From Mesotaenium endlicherianum (Eukaryota; Streptophyta; Zygnematophyceae; Zygnematales; Mesotaeniaceae): a stretch of DNA of 64,000 bases. The notes under the pieces are model-generated. The model saw only the letters and a program-made list of their open reading frames with translations. It was not told where the DNA came from and made no database searches. Positions 24,901 through 33,438 of the stretch are shown piece after piece (position 1 is the stretch's first letter; the number at the start of each line of letters is the position of its first letter). The DNA is taken from contig WELA01007952.1 of assembly GCA_009602735.1 (NCBI GenBank), positions 823,899 to 887,898 on the forward strand, written 5' to 3'. A program made the position numbers and the translations under genes.

Positions 24901-25846
24901 TCACCTCTAAGTTCTGGAGAGCTTTAATGGGGTTAATGGGAGTCAAACAGCTGCTCAGCACAGCAAACCACCCTCAGACTGATGGGCAGACTGAAAGAAC
25001 TAACCGAGTTCTGCAGGAGGTGCTGAGAGCATATATTAACCAAAAACAAGATAATTGGGATGACCTGTTGCCTCAAATTCAGTTTGCGGTCAACAGTGCG
25101 GTGCACGCGTCAACGGGCAAAACTCCTTTTGAACTCAGCCTGGGTAGAGTCCCTAAGTCTCCTCTAGATGTGCTAGGGGAATCTTTAACTCACCCTGAAG
25201 GGATTGACAACCCGGTCTCCCTCCAGTTAACTCAGGAGTTTGCTGACACCCTGTCAGAAGTCCAACGAAACTTGCACACGGCCCAAGAAAACCAACAAAA
25301 ATACGCTAATCAACACCGTCGGGAACTGACATTTTCCAAGGGGGATTTAGTCAAACTGCATTCTCAGCACCTGTACCTCCCTGGTGTGGTCAAGAAAAAG
25401 CTTGGCCCTGTCTGGGTCGGTCCATATTCGGTGGTCCGTCGTGTCGGTCAGAATGCTTACAAACTGAACATGTCAGCTGAATACAAGGGGCACCCGGTCT
25501 TTAATGTCTCCTTCCTGGAACCGTACATCAAAGGTGATACACTGTTCACAGGTCGGTTCCCTGTCCAACCGGGACCGGTCCCCGCTGTCCGGGACGGCGA
25601 CCCTGAGGAATATGAGGTCGATGAGATTTTAGACGCTCGCTCGGTCCGTCGATCGTCTAAATATGTCATGAAATACCTCATTCGATGGAAGGGTTACGAT
25701 GCCTCTGGGGACACTTGGGAGTTTAAGGACCACTTGACCAATGCCAAAGGGGCGTTGACACGGTTCCACCTTCGGGCCGCTGGAGTCCCTCCATAACTGT
25801 CATTTCAGTTGACACGGGAAGGTGACAGGCGGTCCTGTCTCCATTT

Positions 25847-25858
25847 AAGTTGGAGGGG
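25847..25858 (+). promoter_or_regulatory. Internal polypurine-tract copy between pol and extra ORF
   Basis: AAGTTGGAGGGG repeats the 11-base core of the true 3' polypurine tract (AAGTTGGAGGGAT, 27841-27853). It lies 50 bases after the pol stop and is followed by AAAATATATG and GATAAAAACAC, which could act as a second plus-strand primer or an internal promoter. Equivalent copies occur in element B. Confidence 0.6.
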
Positions 25859-26063
25859 AAAATATATGACAGTTAGTGAGCGAGAGCGATAAAAACACAC
25901 TCATACGTTTATGTGTAGCGCATCGCAACTACGTCAACTTTTAGCAATCATCCTGTAAGGTAAACAGCAGCGAAGCCACTATACTAAATACTAACATACT
26001 TCCTGCAATCCCTATGACAAAGGTCCATATCCTACTAACTTGTGCCCTGGTTACATGTGCAGG

Positions 26064-27740
26064 ATGGCGCCCACCACACAAAAGGAGGACAGAAAGCGCA
26101 AGGCAGAAGAAGCCAGGAGGAGAATGGAGCAATACCAGAAGGAGCTGGCGGCGACGTCCCTCACCAGGAGAGAACAAGAAAGGGTCCGCAAGCAACAAGA
26201 GGCGGCAGAAGAGGCACAGAGGAAGAAGGATCAGGAAGCGGAAAACCTCAGGAAGGCTGAGGAGGAGAGACAGAAGAAACAGCAAGAAGAAGCGGCAGCG
26301 GCAGAAGAGGAGAAAAGAAAAAAGATTGAAGCGGACAGACAGAAGAGCTTGGCCACTTACAGGTATACTGTGGTGGGTGGCCAAAACTTCGATAACCTGA
26401 AGGAAGCATTGCTGGCAGCCCAGGAGATCAACAGGCTGGAACAGACAACACTGCTACAGAAGGAAGGAGCTACAGCACTGGACAGGTACATCGAGACACA
26501 CACCGGCGTGGTCCTTTACGAAGATTATGCTAAGATGGTGGGCTATACAGCAGAGCAGGCCCGGTATCTCGCAGATGATTCAGAGGACAAGCCGGTCCCC
26601 ATACCGGGAATAGTGGGAGATCAGAGACTCATCCGGATGGTGAGCATGCGGCCCGATAGCTTTAAGGATACGGTATTCTACCTCACACTCCTGCCAGCTT
26701 ACAATGAAGTTGAGAGAAGGAGCTGGGAGTACTTGGCCAGGGAAGCAGGACAGCAGATGTTCTCTCCCCACTGGTTCCCGTGTAAACTGAGGAAGGCTGA
26801 GCACGGACCCCAGTACTACCAGCAGCCAACAGACTGGAGGTGGATGACCGTCACAAATAAGAAGCAGGAGTGTGACCGAGCCCAACCGGATGACTTCCAC
26901 TATGGCCTAGACGGCTATCTCATCCTACCACCTCACATTGCCCCTTGGGACCCCAGGCTGAATGGATGCCTGAGCAATATGAATGCAGAGACCAAGGAAC
27001 ATAGGAGGAGGGGAAGAGAGTACTTCTCTAAGGGAAAGCATGCCTTTGTCAAATGGGCAAAGAATGCAGGCCGGATAGATATCAGTAGGCTGAAGGCCAA
27101 GCAACCTCCAGCGCGCCCTAAGAAAGGGAGGTCGGTAGACTACTCCATGTCTACTAGGGAGCAGGACGACTTAGTGGACGAGACCCCTACTCTCTCCGAG
27201 GAGGAGGATGAGGAGGATGAGGAAGAAGAACAAGGCAGAGGAGAAGCATCAGCAGCAGGTACTCAGGATACCCAGGGACAGGCAGTGGCACTTCCTAAAG
27301 AACCACGATCAGGTGTGTGGAATGTGATCCCCGTTATGGCGACAACTGGACCCCGCGCTCGCTCCCCCAGCCCACCTGCCCAAGCAGGGGAAGAAGCTGA
27401 TCTGACGGTACTGGGCAGCAGACACAGACAGAAATCCCCAGAGGACAGGGGTGCCAGAAGAGGGACACGCGGGTGGGCCAGAGGTATGCCAGCCTCCCCC
27501 TCCGCTCAGGGGCATGTACCTCTAGCCAATGTATTTCAGCATCCTACTGGAATGCCTGTCTATGTGGGAATCAACACCCAAGTGGTTGAAGAGCAGGCCA
27601 CCATCCTCCGTTCTCCTCGAGGGCCAACTTTAGAGCAAACAGGGTTCTTTAGAAGGCCAGCTGACAGACCTAGAGGGCTGTCCAGATCTAGGTCCAGATC
27701 TCCGTCTCCTGATTCTGAAGCCCCAGGAACAACCCCTTAA
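26064..27740 (+). CDS. Extra ORF (ORF3) of family 1: coiled coil, novel core, acidic and SR-like tail
   Basis: 558 codons from the ATG at 26064. This start is chosen because it directly follows an acceptor-like TGTGCAGG; an upstream ATG at 26055 is in frame. Residues 1-100 are a Lys/Glu/Arg/Gln-rich predicted coiled coil (KRKAEEARRRMEQYQKEL). A conserved core follows from YRYTVVGGQNF through DRYIETHTGVVLYEDYAKMVGY, PIPGIVGDQRLIRM, YNEVERRSWEYLARE, QPTDWRWMTV, LPPHIAPWDPRLNG to GREYFSKGKHAFVKWAK. Then come a basic PKKGRSV, a long Glu/Asp tract and a Ser-Arg-rich end (SRSRSRSPSPDSE). There is no signal peptide, transmembrane segment, protease or polymerase motif, so it is not env-like. Basic, acidic and SR blocks suggest a nuclear or nucleic-acid-binding protein. 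I do not recognise the core family. It lies between pol and the 3' LTR and could be expressed by splicing or an internal promoter. Confidence 0.8.
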   Translation: MAPTTQKEDRKRKAEEARRRMEQYQKELAATSLTRREQERVRKQQEAAEEAQRKKDQEAENLRKAEEERQKKQQEEAAAAEEEKRKKIEADRQKSLATYRYTVVGGQNFDNLKEALLAAQEINRLEQTTLLQKEGATALDRYIETHTGVVLYEDYAKMVGYTAEQARYLADDSEDKPVPIPGIVGDQRLIRMVSMRPDSFKDTVFYLTLLPAYNEVERRSWEYLAREAGQQMFSPHWFPCKLRKAEHGPQYYQQPTDWRWMTVTNKKQECDRAQPDDFHYGLDGYLILPPHIAPWDPRLNGCLSNMNAETKEHRRRGREYFSKGKHAFVKWAKNAGRIDISRLKAKQPPARPKKGRSVDYSMSTREQDDLVDETPTLSEEEDEEDEEEEQGRGEASAAGTQDTQGQAVALPKEPRSGVWNVIPVMATTGPRARSPSPPAQAGEEADLTVLGSRHRQKSPEDRGARRGTRGWARGMPASPSAQGHVPLANVFQHPTGMPVYVGINTQVVEEQATILRSPRGPTLEQTGFFRRPADRPRGLSRSRSRSPSPDSEAPGTTP

Positions 27741-27818
27741 GGTGACACGCTGAAGAGGCAGTCAGTAAGGGAGGCTGGTCAGGTTCAGTTCCCTTATTTA
27801 AAATTTCTGCAGTTTAAT

Positions 27819-27853
27819 GTTGTCGAGGCGACAACAAGTTAAGTTGGAGGGAT
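27819..27853 (+). promoter_or_regulatory. Hairpin plus 3' polypurine tract of element A
   Basis: TGTTGTCG-AGG-CGACAACA (27819-27837) is a perfect 8-bp stem with a 3-base loop. It is followed by the polypurine tract AAGTTGGAGGGAT (27841-27853) that abuts the 3' LTR. Both are kept in element B (hairpin about 31384-31402, inverted). Confidence 0.75.
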
Positions 27854-28572
27854 TGTAATGAATCAGTATATTAGTGGATATAATATTCATTTAAATATAA
27901 TAGTTAATTAAGTTCAGCCTGCTGAACTTTAGTTAATAGTCAGTCTGCTGGACTTTACATAATTATCAGTTTAATGACTCGGCCAAAAGCAGCAGGCTGA
28001 AGTCAACTTAAGTCAGCTTGCTGACACATTCTTTGACAGCCAGCTGACTTCCGTGCTCGGTAGCAGCGAACTGCCTTGATATGCATCTAAGTACCACCTG
28101 CTAGATGAATGGCCAGATGACATCCCCATGATGGATGGCTATTCGGGATGATGGGAGATGGCGGTGGATTTGGTTAACCGAGGTCCTACCAACGTGGTTA
28201 ACTCCCGGGTAGGCGGTGCCATCGCACTGACCGTTGAACAGTAAACTCATTCCATGTACATATGCTAGGCATTGCTCTCGAGTTCGGCATTCGGAAACGA
28301 GGCCAACTCTCTTGTAGAGCTTACAGAAAGAGATCTGAATCCAAGGCGAGAAGCCATTGATACGCACTGTCTTCTAACCTTGCTAATGTATGAGTTTACT
28401 GATTTGCATTATTGATGCTAGTTTACTCTCACCTGACTGACGAGTATTATTCCCTGCTAGTGTATGGTCCTTTGCCGTTTAACTAGTTAACGAAAATACC
28501 ATAAAGATTACTTGCTGATATAAAGATCTTTATTAATTGTTAATCGCCTATTTGGTAAGTCGATTCATTTCA
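27854..28572 (+). repeat. 3' LTR of element A
   Basis: 719 bp, TGTAATGAAT to GATTCATTTCA, about 99% identical to the 5' LTR outside one 26-bp indel. TSD TTTTG follows at 28573-28577. Confidence 0.95.
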
Positions 28573-28817
28573 TTTTGATTTGGTGTCTTGTTACGCTGGC
28601 ACGCATCGCAACTCCTGATCCACTCCTCGATGTCCTTGTCCACATTTCTCCAATAGTACTCCCGCTTCAGCACGCTTGCCGTCTTCTCGCTTCCAAAGTG
28701 TCCAACATATAAGCAATCATGATGCTCCGCAAGTAGTAGGTCGCGTAGCTCCTTGATGTCAGGTACCACCACTCTCTTGGAATCACCATAATACCATATG
28801 CCGTCCTTCTTCTGCAT

Positions 28818-30098
28818 ACTTGAGTTGAACTCAGCTGCTCCACCATCGGAGGTACATACGTGACGGGAGTGGGTACCTGTAAATATGAAGGTAGAAAAGA
28901 CGGAGCGAGCGGCGAGAGTGCACCTGTGTCGGTCGGACGCGGAGATGGGGAAGAGGCGGGAGCGGCGACGGCCACGTCGGGGACGAGAGGGGCAACTACA
29001 CAGACGGCGACGGGGGCCAGAATGGCGCACACCACCGGGTTTGCCGGTGGGGGCACGGCGGTAGAAGCAGCTGTTGCGGGTGACGGCGTAGCGCACTCCG
29101 CGGAGACTGCTGGCAGGGCGACGACTGTAGCAGACGACGAGGTTGGGTTGTTGCTGGCGGCGCTGTCGGAGGCGCGAGAGGGCAGTGACACGAGGTTGGT
29201 GCAGCGGCGGAGCAGCTCGCCAATGATGGCTTCCTGGGCCTGCACAAGAGATGCAAACGACGCAGTCACTAAGGGCAGGTGGAGCAAGGAGGCCGCACGC
29301 AGCTGCAAAGCTGGGGGTGGAATGAATGGGACAGGTGCAAGTCTATACGGTGTCGGTTGGGAAATGAAACATGGGAGAACACTAGGGACGACAGGTGGCA
29401 CTGGCACGGTCGGACTAGGCAAGGCATCTGGCTCAGTGGTAGGGATGTCGCAGCAAGACTCGGTTGGGCGTGCGTATGTGACGTGAACGATGCAAGAAGT
29501 AACATTGTAGGGAAGGTCAAAAACAGGTGAGACGGAGGAGTATGATGAACTAGGAGCAGGCAGGTCAGAAACCACCTGAGGGACGATCGGGGCTAAAGGA
29601 GGAGAATCAAGAGTGAGCGAAACCATAACGGCGCGAGCAAACAGCTCGACAAGGGCTACGGGCATGTCAGCGACGGCGGGTGGCGTGGACGACGTCGCTG
29701 GACCCCTACGGCCGGGAAGATCAGCCACCACTTGCGCGTAGGAAGGGGGTAGTAGGAGGTCGCGCTCCACTGACGTTGCGACCGCTCGCAGGTGGTCACA
29801 CACTCGTTGCGCGTGGGCTTGGGCGACAGGGACATCGTCGGGGAGAGATAGTCAGTGTACCTGCGGTATCCCCATCCCCAATAGCTCTAACAAGCACAGG
29901 CAAGCGAGCATGAGAAGAACCAAGAGTGTCATCTGGCAAAAAATCTCAAATGAGCGCGGCAACTGCGCAGATTGGACGTGGCTATACGACCATGATCAGG
30001 CCCCACAGGTGGGTCACATCGAGGCTCGTGGGCCGTCACGCGACGGGTCACGGCAGGTGCTCCTTCTGCCTGACCCTCGTCGGAAACGCAATATACAG
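28818..30098 (-). other. GC-rich Pro/Ala/Ser-rich coding-like block, unknown
   Basis: A long minus-strand frame (about 28.85-29.80 kb) encodes a Pro/Ala/Ser/Val-rich disordered protein with one helical segment (SLVQAQEAIIGELLRRCTNLV). I do not recognise it. It starts abruptly at the family 2 breakpoint and ends at a family 1 LTR fragment. Its composition resembles the Gag linkers of the GC-rich family 3 copy, so a retroelement gag remnant is the likeliest source. A host gene fragment cannot be excluded. The plus-strand frame at 28860-29486 is its antisense shadow. Confidence 0.35.
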
Positions 30099-30648
30099 TA
30101 AAATGAATCGACTCACCAAATAGGCAATTAACAATTAATAAAGATCTTTATATCAGCAAGTAATCTTTATGGTATTTTCTGTTAATTGATTAAACAGCAA
30201 AGGACAACACACTAGCAGTGGACAATACTCGCAAGTCAAATGCAAGTAAACTAGCATCAATAATGCAATCAATAAACTCATACATAAGCAAGGCTAGAAG
30301 ACAGTGCATATCAATGGCTTCTCGCCTCGGATCCAGATCTCTCTCAGCAAGCTGTACAAGAGAGTTGGCCTCGTTTCCGAATGCCGAAATTGAGAGCAAT
30401 GCCTAGCATATTTACATGGAATGAATTCACACTTCAACGGCAAGTGCAATGGCACCGCCTACCCGAGAGTTAACCACGCTGGCAGGACCTCGGTTAACCA
30501 AATCCACCGCCATCTCCCATCATCCCGAATTGCCATCCATCCTAGGGATGTCATCTGGCCATTCATCTAGCATATCACCCTTAGATGCATATCTAGGCAG
30601 TTCGCTGCGACCGAGTACGAAAGTCAGCTGGATGTCAACGAATGTGTC
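30099..30648 (-). repeat. Partial family 1 LTR
   Basis: Family 1 LTR sequence in minus orientation, running from about 30099 (AAATGAATCGACTCACC) and stopping where the 3' LTR of element B begins. It is diverged from both A and B LTRs. About 170 bp of the LTR is missing. Confidence 0.8.
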
Positions 30649-31367
30649 TGAAATGATTCGACTAACCAAATAGGCGATTAACAATTAATAAAGATCTTTA
30701 TATCAGCAAATAATCTTTATGGTGTTTTCCGTTAACTGGTTAAACGGCAAAGGACAATACACTAGCAGTGGACATTACTCGTAAGTCAAATGCAAGTAAA
30801 TTAGCATCAACAATGCAATCAATAAACTCATACATAAGCAAGCTTAGAAGACAGTGCGTATCAATGGCTTCTCGCCTTGGATTCAGATCTCTCTCAGCAA
30901 GCTGTACAAGAGAGTTGGCCTCATTTCCGAATACCGAACCCGGGAGCAATACCTAGCATATGTATATGGAATGAGTTCACTGTTCAACGGCAAGTGCGAT
31001 GGCACCGCCTACCCGGGAGTTAACCACGCTGGCAGGACCTCGGTTAACCAAATCCACCTCCATCTCCCATCATCCCGAATCGCCATCCATCCTAAGAATG
31101 TCATCTGGCCATTCATCTAGCACACCACACCTAGATGCATCTCTAGGCAGTTCGCTGCGACCGAGTACGGAAGTCAGCTGGCGGGCAAAGAATGTGTCAG
31201 CGGGCTGACTTAAGCTGACTTCAGCCTGCTGCTTTTGGCTGAGTCATTAAATTGATATTAAATATATTATCCAGCAGGCTGACTATTAACTAAAGTTCAA
31301 CAGGCTGAACTTAATAACTGTTATATGTAAATGAATATTATATAAACCAGTATACTGATTCATTACA
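30649..31367 (-). repeat. 3' LTR of element B
   Basis: 719 bp, plus-strand ends TGAAATGATTCG and TGATTCATTACA. The adjacent ATCCCTCCAACTT is the inverted polypurine tract. Confidence 0.92.
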
Positions 31368-31660
31368 ATCCCTCCAACTTAACATGTTGTCGCCTCGACA
31401 ACACTGACACAGGGTACATAGGTTTCCCCAACTAAAATTACTGATTCCTCTCCCATCCAGCATGCTGTGCCCTTGGCCCTCCGCCCTTAGAAGGGAGATG
31501 CCCCTGGAGCCCTATGGTTAGGGGAGTCAGTCCTCCTCCGGTCTTGGGGTCTTCTGAAGCCTGTCAGGGAGGGAGGCTCCGTGTAGGGACCCGGCGGAGA
31601 ACGCAGTAACTGTGCTGTTTCCTCCTGCACGGTCTGAAATTGAATGGAGGCAGCCTTCTC

Positions 31661-32953
31661 CTAAGCATCCCTCAAACTGACTGGTACATATACCGGCATC
31701 CCAGAAGGATGTTGCATGACATGAGCTAAGGGTACATGCCCTCTCTGTGAGGGAGATGCCGGCAGGCCTCTGGTTATTTCTCTAGCAGCCCTCTTGTCTG
31801 CCCTGTCTGACTGGGTCTCCGTGCCTGGAGATGGGTTCTGTCCTCTGGCAGTTCCCAGCCAAGTGATATCCTCCTCTTCAGCGAGTTGCTGCAGGGCCAA
31901 CCCCGTCTTCTCCCTTACAGGGGATGTGGCAGGTGTCAGGATCACGGCGGGGCTAGTGTCCTCCTCCTCGCCTTCCTCCTCGTCTTCCTCTGACTCCTCC
32001 TCCTCTCCGTCCCCGGATTCCTCTGAGACTTCTGGGGTCTCTTCTGTCAGCTGCTCCAGTTCTTCCCGAGAAAAAGAATATCCCACTGACCTTCCCCTTT
32101 TGGGTGCTGGTGGGGGTTGCTGATTCCGGACCACATACAGGTTCTTTTCCCCCTGCTTGCTTGCCCATTTGGCATAAGCGTGCTTCCCTTTTGTGAATGA
32201 CTCTCGGCCCCTGCTTCTGTCCTCCTGCATTTCTTGGCTCATGCAGTCTCTGACTCCATCCAATCTTGGGTCCCAAGCCGTAATGTGAGGGGGCAATACT
32301 ACGTTCCCCTTTAGGTCTGTCAGGAAATCCTCATCCGTCGCCCTGTCATTTTGCTGGTCCCTCATGTTGATGGTCATCCACCGCCAATCGGTGGGCTTTT
32401 GGAAGAAGACAGGGTCTGTCCTAGAGTACCACTGCCCTGCAAAGTCTAGCTCACTGGTTTCCCTGGCCAAGAATTCCCAGCTCCTTCTCTCCACCTCATT
32501 ATACATGTCCTTGAACCTGTTATGGGATGTAGAGTCCTTAAAGCTGTCCGCGTCCATGGGGATCATCCTGATGACCCTATCTTCCCCCCAGATTCCAGGA
32601 ATCGATACAGCCCCAGCTTCGTTCACTTGGGCCATTGCCTTGGCCTCTCTGATCATATATCCTACCATCCTGGCATAATCGTGGTAGAGAAGGAGCCCCG
32701 TGCTGACCTCTATATACTTGTCAAAGTTTTTGGTTGTCTCCCCTTCCCTCTGGAGAATGTCCTTCCGTGACTCACTGCGACTTCTTCGAGCATACTTGAA
32801 GGCCTCCTCTAGTAGATTGAAGCCCTTGCCCAGTACTGTGTAGCGGTAACTGCCGATTCTCCTCTGCTCTTCTTTACCCTGCTGCTTCCGCCCCTCCTCG
32901 GCTTGCCTCTCCTCCTCGGCCTTCTTGGCCTCCTCTGCAGCTTTTCTGTCCAA
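31661..32953 (-). CDS. Extra ORF (ORF3) of element B
   Basis: A minus-strand frame homologous to the extra ORF of element A. The order is the same: a charged coiled coil (AAEEAKKAEEERQAEEGRKQ), then YRYTVLGKGFNLLEEAF, FDKYIEVSTGLLLYHDYARMVGY, IPGIWGEDRVIRM, YNEVERRSWEFLARE, KPTDWRWMTI, LPPHITAWDPRLDG, GRESFTKGKHAYAKWA and PKRGRSVGYSFS. An acidic Glu/Asp tract and the closing LPASPSQRGHVPLAHVMQHPSGMPVYV segment follow. Identity with the A version is only about 45-50% by eye in the core, while gag of the same two elements is about 90% identical. The conserved positions (Trp, Tyr, Gly, Pro clusters) mark what the protein needs. The function is unknown. Confidence 0.8.
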   Translation of the reverse strand: MDRKAAEEAKKAEEERQAEEGRKQQGKEEQRRIGSYRYTVLGKGFNLLEEAFKYARRSRSESRKDILQREGETTKNFDKYIEVSTGLLLYHDYARMVGYMIREAKAMAQVNEAGAVSIPGIWGEDRVIRMIPMDADSFKDSTSHNRFKDMYNEVERRSWEFLARETSELDFAGQWYSRTDPVFFQKPTDWRWMTINMRDQQNDRATDEDFLTDLKGNVVLPPHITAWDPRLDGVRDCMSQEMQEDRSRGRESFTKGKHAYAKWASKQGEKNLYVVRNQQPPPAPKRGRSVGYSFSREELEQLTEETPEVSEESGDGEEEESEEDEEEGEEEDTSPAVILTPATSPVREKTGLALQQLAEEEDITWLGTARGQNPSPGTETQSDRADKRAAREITRGLPASPSQRGHVPLAHVMQHPSGMPVYVPVSLRDA

Positions 32954-33363
32954 TTCTTCCTGCCTCAGTCTGGCCTGTTCCTCCTCCTCCTAATTTTTAT
33001 GTGCCTCCCGCTGTTGTTGGAGTCGTTGTGATTCCCGAGCGGAGATGGAGGATGATTCGATGTATCCACGTAGTTTGCAAGTATTCTGCATGTGCCTCTT
33101 CCGCCCTTCTCTTCCTCTTGAGTTCCGACTTTTGAGTCATCCTGCTCAATCATAAACACAATGCAGTTAATGAAGTCATGCTATTTTGCCGCTACAGAGT
33201 GCCCTTCATGAAGAGGAACGCGATCGGGAGAGTTCCTAGTGTGAAATACCTGGTGTGAGTGAATATAAGGGAAAATTGAGTTAGAGAGAAAGTGAGTGTG
33301 AGCGCAGGTTGAGTATGTAATATGGTTATCAAAGACTTTCCGGCTAATCCCAAAACGGAATAC

Positions 33364-33438
33364 CACTCCCTCCAACTTAATTTTAAAGGTGGGCTGCCTA
33401 TCATAACTGTCACTAACTGTCACATCCCCCTCCAACTT
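33364..33438 (-). promoter_or_regulatory. Two internal polypurine-tract copies in element B
   Basis: CTCCCTCCAACTT (33366-33378) and CCCCCTCCAACTT (33426-33438), inverted, repeat the AAGTTGGAGGG core of the 3' polypurine tract between pol and the extra ORF. The same pair is kept in the fragment at about 47.7 kb. Confidence 0.6.

Larger units (their letters stand above)
19755..28572 (+). mobile_element. Family 1 chromovirus element A, full length, with extra 3' ORF; lightly broken
   Basis: An 8.8-kb Ty3/gypsy chromovirus with both LTRs and a perfect 5-bp target duplication TTTTG (19750-19754 and 28573-28577). Parts are 5' LTR 19755-20499, primer site 20501-20512, gag about 20.53-21.99 kb, protease about 22.28-22.56 kb ([13 protein letters not shown]), RT about 22.97-23.56 kb ([12 protein letters not shown]), RNase H about 23.8-24.2 kb ([16 protein letters not shown]), integrase about 24.45-25.4 kb ([47 protein letters not shown]), chromodomain about 25.61-25.77 kb, extra ORF 26064-27740, purine tract 27841-27853, 3' LTR 27854-28572. 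By eye the LTRs differ at about eight sites (about 1%) plus one 26-bp tandem duplication, so the insertion is young. It looks nearly whole, with only a few breaks. Confidence 0.93.
17865..28817 (-). mobile_element. Family 2 chromovirus, minus copy, 5'-truncated and split by element A; broken
   Basis: A fossil Ty3/gypsy chromovirus on the minus strand. Its 3' LTR is 17865-18605, preceded (minus sense) by the purine tract GAGGAGGGGGA. The C-terminal chromodomain is about 18.60-18.83 kb (EYEVEAIVGDQ...YLVKWKGYHADNNSWEP). The integrase catalytic core is about 18.9-19.74 kb (MDFITSLPVSGQGHD, VSDRDPRFTSNFW, HPQTDGQNERLNRTLQEV). After the insertion of element A (19755-28572, TSD TTTTG) the integrase zinc-binding part resumes at 28578-28817 (HHDCLYVGHFG, CDACQRNK). 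Nothing upstream of that (RT, protease, gag) is present. There are few breaks in what remains. Confidence 0.85.

Noticed and set aside
26064-27740. ORF3 as an envelope gene, because it lies where env would be
   Set aside because: No signal peptide, transmembrane segment, furin site or Cys-rich ectodomain; it is charged, coiled-coil and SR-like.
28860-29486. Plus-strand Gly/Ala/Thr-rich ORF of 208 codons
   Set aside because: Antisense to the longer Pro/Ala/Ser frame, with no domain.
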